NCBI GenBank assembly: GCA_964620605.1
Contig: CAZUHQ010000011.1
Location: forward strand, 1 to 54,777
Direction of reading: 5' to 3'
Length of the DNA stretch: 54,777 bases
Source: Thalassotalea_E sp964620605
Lineage (GTDB): Bacteria; Pseudomonadota; Gammaproteobacteria; Enterobacterales; Alteromonadaceae
Shown here: positions 15,164 through 24,076 of the stretch, piece after piece
Position numbering within the stretch: the first letter of the stretch is position 1
Layout of the letters: every line of letters begins with the position of its first letter
Program-made: the position numbers and the translations under genes
The notes under the pieces: generated by a model
Told to the model about the DNA's origin: nothing
The model's input: the letters and a program-made list of their open reading frames with translations, nothing else
Database searches by the model: none

Positions 15164-17224
15164 TTAAAAACTATAAGTGACATTAACACCGACATTGCGT
15201 GGATCCACGATAGCCGCATAACCTGTTGGATAATAACCACTAGGTGGGCTGATTAAGGTTAGCGCTTGTTTATCAAAGGCATTGTTAACAAAGGCAGATA
15301 CGCGCCATTGTTCACTTTGATAATCAAGATTTAAGCGGGTAATGGTATAACCACCGGCTTTAAGTTCCTTGGTGTTGTTGATATCACCAAAATATTCACC
15401 GACGCGATTGGCCGAGATGCCAAATGCCAGTTCATCGTTTAACCAGTATTTAAATCCTAAATTGGCCGTTAAGTCTGGCGCTGAGTTTAACTCGTTACCT
15501 TTGATGTCGCCAAATGACGGGTCAACATCGGTAATTTCCGTGCTTAGGTAGCCAAAACCAGTCGTAAGCTGTAAATCTTCAGTTAGCATGGCAGTTAGCG
15601 CAAATTCTAGCCCTGAAGTGGTCGATTCCTTAATATTGGTAATTTTACGCTCGGTATTGCTACCCTGATAACCGTCAAAATCATTATAAAACAGGTTCAC
15701 ACTGACATTGATATTACCATGGTGTAAACTGCTGCGCGAGCTGATTTCAAAGGTGTTTACCGTTTCCTGATCATAGTAATAGTATTCACCATCTAATAGC
15801 GAAAGCGAACCGCCACCGGCGTTGTAACCTTTGCGGGCGCTAAAGCCCAGGGTGGTATTGTCGGTAATAAAGTATTGCAATACTAGCTTAGGTAAGCTGA
15901 TGGTTTTATCGATATCAAGGTTCTCATCGATTGTCTGGCCGCGAAACGCCATCACGAAATTACGGCTTTGCTGTTCTTTTTGTACCCGGCCGCCTAAGAT
16001 TAATTTCAATTGTTCACTTAGCGTATAGCTCAGTTCACCGTAAACGGATTTAGCTGTGCTGTCATCATCGCCGCCATAGCTATAGCCGCCGATACTGTTA
16101 AATTTTTGATCGCGTTCTCGATAGGCAAGACCGACAAAACCGCTAAGCGCTTTTGAATTTAAACCAAAGTTGATTTTAGCGTCTACAGTAAAGCTATCAT
16201 CCTCCATTAATACTTGCGACTGCGCCGCAGCCTCTGATTCATAGGAATCAAAGCCCCATTGGTAATCCAAAAATGCAATTAATAGATCAAACGAGGTGCT
16301 GTCGTTTAATTGATAGTCGATAACCGTAGAGTAGCTATTGGACTTGGTAGTGATATAGCGCTGAAATAACGGCTTGAACGCCCAAGGGTCATCGCCTAGG
16401 AAGTAATTGCGACCACTGTCACCTTTTTCTTTGTAATGGCTATAGTTAAAATGGATTTTCAAGCCACTGATGCCCGCCGGTTGCCATAACAGTTTTGCTC
16501 TAAGCTGGTCAGTGATCAGCTCATTTTGATCAAAGCTTTTCGGGTTAGTGTCATACACCAGGCCTTTGTTAAAGGTTTCGCCGTCGACCCGTTGGCCGCT
16601 GATACGAAATGCCAGTTGGTCTTCTAAAATAGGGCCAGTTAAGGCAAATGCCGCATCGGTAAACTGATCTTGATTGCGCACGCCTAAACGGGCAGCACCA
16701 CCCCAGTCAAAGCTGGCATCTTTAGTTTTGATAAAAACGGTACCGCCTATGCTGTTTTCGCCATTAATGGTAGATTGCGGGCCGCGAAAAACCTCAACCT
16801 GCTCTATGTCCCATAAACCGCTATCACCTGTCATATCGGCGACAAATGGTTGAGCGATGCCATCAATCAGAGTGGAAACTCGTGCTTTGGCACCACCGGT
16901 AAACGAGTTAAAACCTGTGGCTGAGCCGTTACCTGATACGCCGCGAATATCTGCGACCGCGCCCGATAAGCTAACGACGTTAGGCACTTCACTGAGCATA
17001 TTGGAAATCGCTAGATATTGGCCGGATTCAATTTGCTCTTGAGTAATAACGGATACCGAACTTGTGGTATCTTTTAAGCTACGCTCAGTTTTTTCACCAA
17101 GCACGGTAACCACTTCGATCGATTGAAATTCTTGATCGATTTCGTCAGCAGCGGCGCCAGGGAGCAGGTTTGCTAACGCTAACGCAGCAACTAAAGTATT
17201 TTTTTGAAAAGATAAGTGTTTCAT
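15164..17224 (-). CDS. TonB-dependent outer-membrane receptor, probably for a ferric siderophore or related iron complex
   Basis: The 686-residue protein has a signal peptide (cleavage near GAAA/DEI at about residue 26), a TonB-box-like EVVTV segment, and a plug domain (about 55-165) with QVEVFRGPQSTINGENSIGG. A 22-strand barrel ends in VGVNVTYSF, with the terminal Phe expected for BAM recognition. Receptors of this type import iron chelates using the proton motive force through TonB. The substrate cannot be read from the sequence. It is divergent from DUF3325-DUF3649-PepSY genes, a set usually linked to siderophore use. A Fur-box-like site overlaps its promoter. Confidence 0.9.
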   Translation of the reverse strand: MKHLSFQKNTLVAALALANLLPGAAADEIDQEFQSIEVVTVLGEKTERSLKDTTSSVSVITQEQIESGQYLAISNMLSEVPNVVSLSGAVADIRGVSGNGSATGFNSFTGGAKARVSTLIDGIAQPFVADMTGDSGLWDIEQVEVFRGPQSTINGENSIGGTVFIKTKDASFDWGGAARLGVRNQDQFTDAAFALTGPILEDQLAFRISGQRVDGETFNKGLVYDTNPKSFDQNELITDQLRAKLLWQPAGISGLKIHFNYSHYKEKGDSGRNYFLGDDPWAFKPLFQRYITTKSNSYSTVIDYQLNDSTSFDLLIAFLDYQWGFDSYESEAAAQSQVLMEDDSFTVDAKINFGLNSKALSGFVGLAYRERDQKFNSIGGYSYGGDDDSTAKSVYGELSYTLSEQLKLILGGRVQKEQQSRNFVMAFRGQTIDENLDIDKTISLPKLVLQYFITDNTTLGFSARKGYNAGGGSLSLLDGEYYYYDQETVNTFEISSRSSLHHGNINVSVNLFYNDFDGYQGSNTERKITNIKESTTSGLEFALTAMLTEDLQLTTGFGYLSTEITDVDPSFGDIKGNELNSAPDLTANLGFKYWLNDELAFGISANRVGEYFGDINNTKELKAGGYTITRLNLDYQSEQWRVSAFVNNAFDKQALTLISPPSGYYPTGYAAIVDPRNVGVNVTYSF

Positions 17225-17282
17225 TGCGAGCCTTTCAGATAATTAATGGTTATGAGAGATGCTTATATAATTTCAGGTGCGA

Positions 17283-17317
17283 ATGTTATTGCAAACCATT
17301 CTTATTATCAATAAAAT
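17283..17317. promoter_or_regulatory. Overlapping divergent promoters with a Fur-box-like operator
   Basis: Leftward: TTGATA (17306-17311) and TAACAT (17283-17288) with 17-base spacing. Rightward: TTGCAA (17289-17294) and TAAAAT (17312-17317), also 17 bases apart. Between them gcaaaccattcttattatc (17291-17309) matches the 19-base Fur consensus at 13 positions by hand count when read leftward. One bound Fur dimer pair could therefore shut both the receptor and the PepSY operon under iron-replete conditions. Confidence 0.72.
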
Positions 17318-17342
17318 ATTTTCCTTTTTATAAGGACGTTAA

Positions 17343-17609
17343 ATGTTACTTACACTTGCGTTGATGACGACGCTAATTGGTTGTTTTTTAGTTTATTCAA
17401 CCAATCGGCATCAGAGGTTGTTATTAGCGGGTCTACCCAGAGCAGCCCGTTATTTTGGCTATTTTTTAAGCTTGCTGTCGTTAGTGCTTTGGTTAGCTAA
17501 TTATTCATCGGGAGCGGGGTTCTTTGTTTGGCTTACCCTTAGTATGGCGGCATTGATCTGTCTGCCATTTTGTTCCTTGCTGCTGACCGGGAGTGCTAAT
17601 GAAAAATAA
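17343..17609 (+). CDS. DUF3325-family small membrane protein
   Basis: The 88-residue protein is strongly hydrophobic with three predicted membrane segments (about 1-18, 36-52, 58-80). It matches the size and pattern of DUF3325 proteins that accompany PepSY proteins and siderophore receptors. No activity is known. AAGGA precedes the ATG. Its end overlaps the start of the next gene, so the three genes form one operon under the Fur-like site. Confidence 0.72.
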   Translation: MLLTLALMTTLIGCFLVYSTNRHQRLLLAGLPRAARYFGYFLSLLSLVLWLANYSSGAGFFVWLTLSMAALICLPFCSLLLTGSANEK

Positions 17610-17892
17610 TCAGCAAAAAATACAGTCACATTGGTGGCGAAAATCAATAATCGGTGTGTTGTTTGGCCTGACTTTGGCTTATGGCATGGTGGCAAGTTTT
17701 GCCTGGTTTGGCCCAGGCGGTATAGACGCCGCGGTAAAAGTGCAGTTTAACATGTGGCTGGTCGGTTTTTTATGGCTGCTGATGCTGCCATTTGTCTATT
17801 TATTTCAATCGGCTGGCAGTGCGCTGCGTTATATGTTGATCGCAAATGCCGGGGTTTATGGCGTGTTTTTATTGTTAAGGTGGTTAGCGTGA
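17599..17892 (+). CDS. DUF3649-family small membrane protein
   Basis: The 97-residue protein has a basic N terminus, then three membrane segments with LAYGMVASFAWFGPGG in the first loop. This pattern fits DUF3649 proteins found between DUF3325 and PepSY genes in iron operons. Function is unknown. The ATG at 17599 overlaps the preceding gene by 11 bases; a GTG at 17593 is an alternative. It ends with GTGA, where the next gene starts. Confidence 0.72.
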   Translation: MKNNQQKIQSHWWRKSIIGVLFGLTLAYGMVASFAWFGPGGIDAAVKVQFNMWLVGFLWLLMLPFVYLFQSAGSALRYMLIANAGVYGVFLLLRWLA

Positions 17893-19478
17893 AGGTTCGC
17901 AGCGATATTTTACGTACCTATCAGGTATTGCATTCATGGACCGGCATAGTCGCGGGTTTAGTATTATTTATTGGTTTTTTTGCCGGTGCGCTGACCATGT
18001 TCCAGTCAGATATCACTTATTGGGCAACGCCTAAAAGCGAGCATTTGGCTCAGGTGCCGATAGAAAATCTCGACCTGTTATTAGGTAAAGCACAAGCGGC
18101 AGATGAAAAGCTTGCCGATGGTTTTATTATTGATTTTCAGCAAGGGCATTCGCCACTTCGCTGGTATCAACAAAGCGGCGGACGAGGGTTAAGGTTAGAC
18201 GATCAGCTGCGCTATGCCAGCTTGGATGAAAATGATCAGCTGATAACCACCACTTCGGAAAAAAATCAGCTTGGCACCTTAATCGATCAATTGCATCGCA
18301 CCGCAGGCATTGTCGGCAATGTTGGTCATGAACAGCTTGGCGTGCTGATTTTAGGTGTCGCTGCCGTGCTCTATGGTCTGGCAATTGTCTCTGGAGTGAT
18401 TTTTCTATTACCGACCTTAGTAAAGAGCTTTTTTGCCTTGAGAAAAGAAAAAGGTAGCAGCCGTTTTTGGCTCGACAGCCATAACCTGATCGGTATGGTT
18501 AGTTTGCCGTTTCATTTTATTATCGCCTGGACAGTGGTCGTGTTTGCCTTTCATGATGTTTTATATGGCGGTTTATCGGTTGTTTATGGCGATAAGCCGT
18601 TGTTTGAGCGTATGGCGGTGGCGGAAAAACCCTATCAGTCGAGTCAGCTGGCAAGCATCGCTACTTATATTGATAGAGCTAAGACGCTAGCGCCTGATTA
18701 TCAGCTTAAACAACTGGAATTTAGCCGCTTGTCCAGCAAAAGTCCGTCGTTAGCGATACAAGTAACTAAAGATGGTCAGCTGATGCGCGGCGCGGACAGT
18801 GAGTATATATATTTAAATCCCTATACCATGGAGATCAGTTACTCAACGGTTTATCCGAACGAGCACAATGCCTATGGCCCGATAGTCTCGAGCTTTTTCA
18901 GCTTGCATTTCGGTAACTTTGCCGGCGATTTTGGCCGCTGGGTGTATTTTGTTCTCGGTTTGTTAGGCGCGGTTTTATTTTATACCGGCAATTTACTCTG
19001 GCTGGAAAAACGCCGTAAGAAAAGCGGACAACAGCTTAAGTCTTACCGGGTAATGGCGGCGCTAACCGTCGGCGTGTGCTTAGGATCAATAACTGGTGTT
19101 GCCAGTGCGCTATTAGTCTCGAAATGGAGTTATCTCGCAAATATTGAGATCAACCAGGCTTATGTCAGCTGTTATTACTTGGTATTTTTTGCTTCAATTG
19201 CTTATTGCTTTATCCGTGGCGCCGCAAGAGCGGCGATCCATTTACAATTGCTGCTGACTGCGGTGTTGGCTTTGATCCCGTTAACCTCATTAGTGCTAGC
19301 CGTTGTGAATATCGAGCTTTGGCAAGGGCAACTGCTTGGTCATTATGGCGTCGATTTGCTTGCAGGTGTGTTTGCCATTGCGTTTTATCTGGCGGCAGGC
19401 AAAACCAGAAAACGTGCGCTTAATGGTGATAGCAACAGTATCTGGAGTCTAGATAACGGCAGTGTTAAATTCGCCTGA
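17889..19478 (+). CDS. PepSY-associated transmembrane protein, iron-uptake associated (possible ferric-siderophore reductase)
   Basis: The 529-residue protein starts VKVRSDILRTYQVLHSWTGI and has the PepSY_TM layout: a first helix with a conserved His, a periplasmic PepSY-containing loop, paired helices with WLDSHNLIGMVSLPFHFIIAW near residue 195, and further helices at the C terminus. Related inner-membrane proteins are thought to reduce siderophore-bound iron, using haem-ligating histidines; that role is inference here. The GTG start overlaps the DUF3649 stop (GTGA). A longer frame open from 17754 runs inside that gene and was not chosen. Confidence 0.85.
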   Translation: MKVRSDILRTYQVLHSWTGIVAGLVLFIGFFAGALTMFQSDITYWATPKSEHLAQVPIENLDLLLGKAQAADEKLADGFIIDFQQGHSPLRWYQQSGGRGLRLDDQLRYASLDENDQLITTTSEKNQLGTLIDQLHRTAGIVGNVGHEQLGVLILGVAAVLYGLAIVSGVIFLLPTLVKSFFALRKEKGSSRFWLDSHNLIGMVSLPFHFIIAWTVVVFAFHDVLYGGLSVVYGDKPLFERMAVAEKPYQSSQLASIATYIDRAKTLAPDYQLKQLEFSRLSSKSPSLAIQVTKDGQLMRGADSEYIYLNPYTMEISYSTVYPNEHNAYGPIVSSFFSLHFGNFAGDFGRWVYFVLGLLGAVLFYTGNLLWLEKRRKKSGQQLKSYRVMAALTVGVCLGSITGVASALLVSKWSYLANIEINQAYVSCYYLVFFASIAYCFIRGAARAAIHLQLLLTAVLALIPLTSLVLAVVNIELWQGQLLGHYGVDLLAGVFAIAFYLAAGKTRKRALNGDSNSIWSLDNGSVKFA

Positions 19479-19607
19479 AGCTAAACAAGCAGCTATTAGC
19501 TGTTAGTAAACCTTTAATAAATTAACGTAGCAGAAATTGCCCGGCCAGTGCATGTGAAGAAATTTTTGCTTTTTTACCTTTCGATAGTGGGCTAAACGTA
19601 TTAAAAT

Positions 19608-19637
19608 AGCCGCGGCTGATTTTGGCTGCGGCTTTTT
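19608..19637 (+). terminator. Terminator upstream of pyrH
   Basis: AGCCGC and GCGGCT arms (19608-19613 and 19628-19633), with inner GC pairs, are followed by TTTTTG. It lies about 130 bases after the PepSY gene and 115 before pyrH, so it closes the iron operon. A candidate pyrH promoter (TATGCTAAAT near 19681) is weak. Confidence 0.8.
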
Positions 19638-19752
19638 GTTATAAAAAGTCTAGAAAGAATAATTATTTAGTTGCTATCGCTATGCTAAATACCAGGCATA
19701 AGAGCGAAGCTGCATCTAAGAACTATTAAACACCTATAGGAATGTTTATTTT

Positions 19753-20496
19753 ATGAGCGTTAATCCAAAACCATCTTATCGTCGAATTCTTTTAAAACTT
19801 AGCGGTGAAGCCCTAATGGGAGATGAAGGCTTTGGTATAGATCCGAAAATACTCGATCGGATGGCGCAGGAGATCAAAGAATTGATCGAAATGGGTGTCC
19901 AGGTTGGCTTGGTGATCGGTGGTGGTAACCTGTTCCGTGGTGCCGGACTTGCTGAAGCGGGCATGAACCGCGTGGTTGGTGACCAAATGGGCATGCTGGC
20001 CACTGTGATGAATGGCCTGGCAATGCGTGATGCTTTACACCGCGCCTTTGTAAATGCGCGTTTAATGTCGGCGATAGATTTGGCAGGTGTTTGTGATACC
20101 TACAACTGGGCAGAAGCTATCAGTTTATTAAAATCAGGTCGCGTGGTAATTTTCAGTGCTGGTACCGGCAATCCATTTTTTACTACAGATTCTGCGGCCT
20201 GCTTACGCGGCATTGAAATTGAAGCGGATGCGGTATTAAAAGCGACTAAAGTGGATGGTATTTATTCCGCGGATCCGGTAAAAGATCCAAGTGCTGAGCT
20301 TTATCAGCATTTAACTTATCAGGAAGTGTTGGAAAAAGAATTAAAAGTAATGGACTTGGCTGCATTTACTTTAGCACGCGATCATAATATGCCTATTCGT
20401 GTGTTTAATATGAATAAGCCAGGTGCATTAAAAGCGGTGATCATGGGAGAAGCGGAAGGCACTACTATCGATCATGCGGAAAATTTAAATAAATAA
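19753..20496 (+). CDS. pyrH: UMP kinase
   Basis: PyrH phosphorylates UMP to UDP. The 247-residue amino-acid-kinase-fold protein shows RRILLKLSGEALMGDEGFGI at the N terminus, GGGNLFRGAGL near residue 56, and GTGNPFFTTDSAA near residue 137, all family signatures. It acts in the cytosol as a hexamer. Its own promoter is likely because a terminator stands upstream. frr follows after 24 bases. Confidence 0.97.
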   Translation: MSVNPKPSYRRILLKLSGEALMGDEGFGIDPKILDRMAQEIKELIEMGVQVGLVIGGGNLFRGAGLAEAGMNRVVGDQMGMLATVMNGLAMRDALHRAFVNARLMSAIDLAGVCDTYNWAEAISLLKSGRVVIFSAGTGNPFFTTDSAACLRGIEIEADAVLKATKVDGIYSADPVKDPSAELYQHLTYQEVLEKELKVMDLAAFTLARDHNMPIRVFNMNKPGALKAVIMGEAEGTTIDHAENLNK

Positions 20497-20520
20497 TCAA
20501 CGTATTTAAGGATTATTAAA

Positions 20521-21078
20521 GTGATAAATGAAATAAAGCAAGACGCTCAGGAGAGAATGGGCAAGAGTATTGAAGCGTTAAAAACTAGCTTGAATAAGGT
20601 CAGAACTGGTCGCGCTCATGCGTCTTTATTAGACAATATTACCGTTGAATACTATGGCTCAGACACGCCACTAAACCAGGTGGGTAATATTTCTGTACCG
20701 GATGCCCGCACTATTGCGGTCACAGTATTTGATAAAAGCATGATTGGCGCGGTAGAAAAGGCGATTATGTCGTCAGACCTTGGCTTAAATCCTTCTTCAC
20801 AAGGTACCTTGATTCGTATTCCTTTACCGCCGTTAACGGAAGAACGTCGCCGTGACTTGGTTAAAGTGGTTAAAGGTGAAGGTGAAAACGGCAAGATTGC
20901 CATTCGTAATATTCGCCGTGATGCCAATTCTGATATTAAAGCCTTAAATAAGGACAAAGAGATCAGCGATGATGAAATGCATCAGGCTGAAGATGAAATT
21001 CAAAAAATTACTGATAGCTTTGTTAAGCAAGTTGATGCTATTTTAGCTGACAAAGAAGCGGAGTTAATGGAAATTTAA
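20521..21078 (+). CDS. frr: Ribosome recycling factor
   Basis: RRF splits post-termination ribosomes together with EF-G. The 185-residue protein has the family length and the motifs KVRTGRAHASLLD near residue 26 and RRDLVKVVKGEGENGKIAIRNIRRDAN near 110 (three-helix bundle). It starts with GTG, preceded by AAGGATTATTAAA. A strong terminator follows it. Confidence 0.97.
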   Translation: MINEIKQDAQERMGKSIEALKTSLNKVRTGRAHASLLDNITVEYYGSDTPLNQVGNISVPDARTIAVTVFDKSMIGAVEKAIMSSDLGLNPSSQGTLIRIPLPPLTEERRRDLVKVVKGEGENGKIAIRNIRRDANSDIKALNKDKEISDDEMHQAEDEIQKITDSFVKQVDAILADKEAELMEI

Positions 21079-21097
21079 TTTCCATTACAGTGTAGAT

Positions 21098-21139
21098 AAC
21101 GTCGTAGTTTTTAAATAAGTTTAACTACGACGTTTTTTA
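21098..21139 (+). terminator. Terminator after frr
   Basis: AACGTCGTAGTT (21098-21109) and AACTACGACGTT (21123-21134) form a perfect 12-base stem followed by T residues. It separates pyrH-frr from the uppS-onward genes, which lie in the same direction 30 bases later. Confidence 0.92.
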
Positions 21140-21168
21140 TTATCTATCGAGATATAAATGGAGTTTGT

Positions 21169-21930
21169 GTGACCGAGCAAACATTACAACTAGATGGCTC
21201 TCAATCTATTCCCGCGCATGTCGCCATTATTATGGATGGTAATGGTCGTTGGGCTCAGCAGCGGGGTAAAACTCGAGTAGTGGGTCATAAAAATGGTGTT
21301 GAATCGGTGAGGGCGGTTGTATCAAGTGCCCGAAAATTAGGGGTTAAAGCGCTAACCCTGTTTGCATTTAGCAGCGAAAATTGGCAAAGACCTCAACAGG
21401 AAGTCAGTGTGTTGATGGATCTCTTTATGCTGGTGTTAACCCGGGAGGTTAAAAAACTACATAAGAATAATATTCGCTTTCAGGTCATCGGTGATGTTGA
21501 GCGCTTTTCGGATAAATTGATCAGTAAAATTCGCGCAGCAGAACAGCTAACGGCCAATAACGATGCTATGGTATTGTCGGTGGCGGCAAATTATGGTGGT
21601 CGTTGGGATATTAGCCATGCAGCTCAACAGTTGGCTGCGAAAGTTCAACAAGGTGAACTGGCGGTTGACGATATTAATGAACAAATGCTCAATCAGCATA
21701 CTAGCTTGGCACACGTACCGGAATTGGATTTGTTGATCCGTACCGGTGGTGATTATCGCATCAGCAACTTCTTGTTATGGCAGGCAGCTTATGCAGAATT
21801 TTATTTTACTGACACCTTATGGCCGGATTTTAAAGAACAGGCATTTGAACAAGCCGTTGCCAGTTTTAGCGACAGAGAGCGACGCTTTGGTAAAACCGGT
21901 GACCAGATAAAAGCAACAACTGATAAATAA
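21169..21930 (+). CDS. uppS: Undecaprenyl diphosphate synthase (cis-prenyltransferase)
   Basis: The enzyme elongates farnesyl diphosphate with eight isopentenyl units to make the lipid carrier for peptidoglycan and O-antigen. The 253-residue protein has IIMDGNGRWAQQRG, with Asp23 as the catalytic residue. It also has FSSENWQRP near 68 and DLLIRTGGDYRISNFLLWQAAYAE near 185. The start is GTG after GGAG. It opens a long rightward run of envelope genes, and dxr in the same run supplies its precursor pathway. Confidence 0.97.
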   Translation: MTEQTLQLDGSQSIPAHVAIIMDGNGRWAQQRGKTRVVGHKNGVESVRAVVSSARKLGVKALTLFAFSSENWQRPQQEVSVLMDLFMLVLTREVKKLHKNNIRFQVIGDVERFSDKLISKIRAAEQLTANNDAMVLSVAANYGGRWDISHAAQQLAAKVQQGELAVDDINEQMLNQHTSLAHVPELDLLIRTGGDYRISNFLLWQAAYAEFYFTDTLWPDFKEQAFEQAVASFSDRERRFGKTGDQIKATTDK

Positions 21931-21957
21931 AAACTAAAATATATAAAGGGTTATCGT

Positions 21958-22827
21958 TTGTTATTACAACGTATTATTACAGCATTATTACTAGCGCCAT
22001 TAGCTATTGCCGCGATATTTTATATGTCATTAGACAGCTTTGCTGTCTTTATCATGGTGATCATGGCAATTGGCGCCTGGGAGTGGGGTCCATTGATGGG
22101 CTTTGACAATAAACGTCGCCGTCTGGCCTTTGTGCTAGCGACGGTGTTTTTGATTTCAGCACTCTGGTATTTTGTGCCACTAAACAGCTTATGGCACAGT
22201 GTTAGTGAATTACAGCAGCTAGTCTATTACATTTTATGGCTGGCAGTGATTTGGTGGCTGATTTCTGCGACCTTAACGTTTCTATACCCAAGGTGCAGCA
22301 GCTTTTGGGCGAGCCACAGGTCGATTCGCGGAGTCTTTGGCTGGCTGACCTTAGTGCCAACCTGGCTGGCCTTTATGGTGCTAAGAAGCAGCGACTATCA
22401 AGTTGACCCATATCATGGCGCTCAGTTGATCATGTTCTTATTTTTAATGGTGTGGAGCGCGGATGTTGGCGCCTACTTTGTTGGTAAAGCGATAGGCAAG
22501 CATAAATTAATGCCAAATGTCAGCCCGGGTAAAAACATGGAAGGCTTTATTGGCGGCGTGGTGTTTGCCTGTCTGTTAGTCTCAGTCGCCAGTTATATTC
22601 TTGGCTGGCAGCAAGAACAATATGTATTAGTGCTGGCGGTGACGGTAGTGATCACTACGATTTCGGTATTAGGGGATTTAAACGAAAGCATGTTTAAACG
22701 CCAAGCCGGGATCAAAGACAGTGGCTCTATTTTACCTGGCCATGGTGGGGTATTAGACCGTATTGACAGCCTCACTGCGACTGCGCCGATTTTTGCCCTT
22801 TGTTATGCCTGCCTTGGCTGGCACTAG
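21958..22827 (+). CDS. cdsA: Phosphatidate cytidylyltransferase (CDP-diglyceride synthase)
   Basis: CdsA makes CDP-diacylglycerol, the branch point of phospholipid synthesis, in the inner membrane. The 289-residue protein has about eight membrane helices and the C-terminal signature SMFKRQAGIKDSG followed by LPGHGGVLDRIDSL, with the expected metal-binding Asp residues. The start is TTG, preceded by AAAGGG at good spacing. The position between uppS and dxr matches E. coli neighbours. Confidence 0.96.
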   Translation: MLLQRIITALLLAPLAIAAIFYMSLDSFAVFIMVIMAIGAWEWGPLMGFDNKRRRLAFVLATVFLISALWYFVPLNSLWHSVSELQQLVYYILWLAVIWWLISATLTFLYPRCSSFWASHRSIRGVFGWLTLVPTWLAFMVLRSSDYQVDPYHGAQLIMFLFLMVWSADVGAYFVGKAIGKHKLMPNVSPGKNMEGFIGGVVFACLLVSVASYILGWQQEQYVLVLAVTVVITTISVLGDLNESMFKRQAGIKDSGSILPGHGGVLDRIDSLTATAPIFALCYACLGWH

Positions 22828-22835
22828 GAGCAAGT

Positions 22836-24050
22836 ATGAAAGTTCGTCATCTTTGTATTTTAGGCTCGACCGGCTCTATTGGCGAAAATACCCTGGATGT
22901 AGTGCGCAGGCACTCAGATAAATTTGTTGTTGATGCACTGTCTGCCAATGCCAGTGTCGATAAGCTATTTCAGCAATGTCAGCAATTTACTCCACGCGTG
23001 GTGGTGTTGGTTGATGAATCAGCCGCTAAGCAATTAACCGCTAAACTTCAAGCGGCCAATTTGGCGGATATCACAGTATTGTCGGGGGCGGATGCATTAG
23101 TTCAGATCGCTAAACGCGAGCAAAGTGATACGGTAATGGCGGCGATTGTTGGCGCCTCTGGATTATTACCAACGCTGGCGGCAGTCGAGCAAGGTAAGCG
23201 GGTATTGCTGGCGAATAAAGAAGCGTTAGTGACCTCAGGGCAGATCTTTATTGATGCGGTGAAACGCTCAGGTGCAGAATTATTACCGATTGACAGCGAG
23301 CACAATGCGATTTTTCAATGTTTACCGCCATCTGGTCAGCAGCAGATAGGGAGTTGCCAGCTGGCAACTAATGGCGTCAGCAAAATCTTATTGACTGGTT
23401 CAGGTGGGCCATTTCGTACGACGCCGATTCAAGAATTAGCGAAAGTAACACCTGAGCAGGCTTGTGCGCATCCTAATTGGGAAATGGGACGTAAAATCTC
23501 AGTGGATTCTGCCACCATGATGAATAAAGGCCTGGAGTTTATTGAGGCAAAATGGCTGTTTAATGTTGAGCCGGATGATATTCAAGTGGTATTGCATCCG
23601 CAAAGTACCATTCATTCTATGGTACAGTATCGGGATGGCTCGGTATTGGCGCAAATGGGAAATCCGGATATGCGCACGCCAATCACTCATGCTCTGGCAT
23701 TTCCCGAGCGTATTGATGCTGGGGTGGAACCGCTAGATTTTTTTACTACGCCGTCATTTGATTTTCAGCAGGCGGATTTTACCCGTTATCCGAATTTAAA
23801 ATTGGCGATTGATGCCTGCCGGCAAGGCCAGGCAGCCTGTACCGCGCTTAATGCTGCGAATGAGGTTGCAGTTGATGGCTTTTTGCATGGTCGGATAAAA
23901 TTTACCGATATTTTTAAAATAAATGAAACTTCTGTGAAAAAATTTGTCTCAGAAAAGGTGGTAAGCATTAGTGAGGTACTCTTGCTTGACCAGGCGGCAA
24001 GGGCATATGCTCAGTCGCTGGTAGCAGAGCTCGTTAGTTGTCAAAGTTAA
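22836..24050 (+). CDS. dxr: 1-deoxy-D-xylulose 5-phosphate reductoisomerase
   Basis: Dxr makes 2-C-methyl-D-erythritol 4-phosphate with NADPH in the non-mevalonate isoprenoid pathway. The 404-residue protein has the NADPH loop GSTGSIG at residues 10-16, LANKEALV near 126, the metal site PIDSEHNAIFQ near 152 and the substrate segment ISVDSATMMNKGLE near 223. The ATG at 22836 follows AGGAG; a longer frame open from 22800 overlaps cdsA and was rejected. Confidence 0.97.
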   Translation: MKVRHLCILGSTGSIGENTLDVVRRHSDKFVVDALSANASVDKLFQQCQQFTPRVVVLVDESAAKQLTAKLQAANLADITVLSGADALVQIAKREQSDTVMAAIVGASGLLPTLAAVEQGKRVLLANKEALVTSGQIFIDAVKRSGAELLPIDSEHNAIFQCLPPSGQQQIGSCQLATNGVSKILLTGSGGPFRTTPIQELAKVTPEQACAHPNWEMGRKISVDSATMMNKGLEFIEAKWLFNVEPDDIQVVLHPQSTIHSMVQYRDGSVLAQMGNPDMRTPITHALAFPERIDAGVEPLDFFTTPSFDFQQADFTRYPNLKLAIDACRQGQAACTALNAANEVAVDGFLHGRIKFTDIFKINETSVKKFVSEKVVSISEVLLLDQAARAYAQSLVAELVSCQS

Positions 24051-24076
24051 AGTTAAGATGAAGGTAAGTTAATCTC

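Noticed and set aside
14941..15240. A 99-codon leftward frame with a repeated YTVHPVHIRYYSSMNPR unit
   Set aside because: The periodic peptide is only the translation of the 51-bp DNA repeat, whose length is a multiple of three. The frame also overlaps the end of the TonB receptor gene and has no ribosome site.
17754..17888. A 45-codon N-terminal extension of the PepSY protein
   Set aside because: It runs inside the DUF3649 gene in another frame. The GTG at 17889 overlaps that gene's stop in the usual coupled way and gives the family-typical N terminus.
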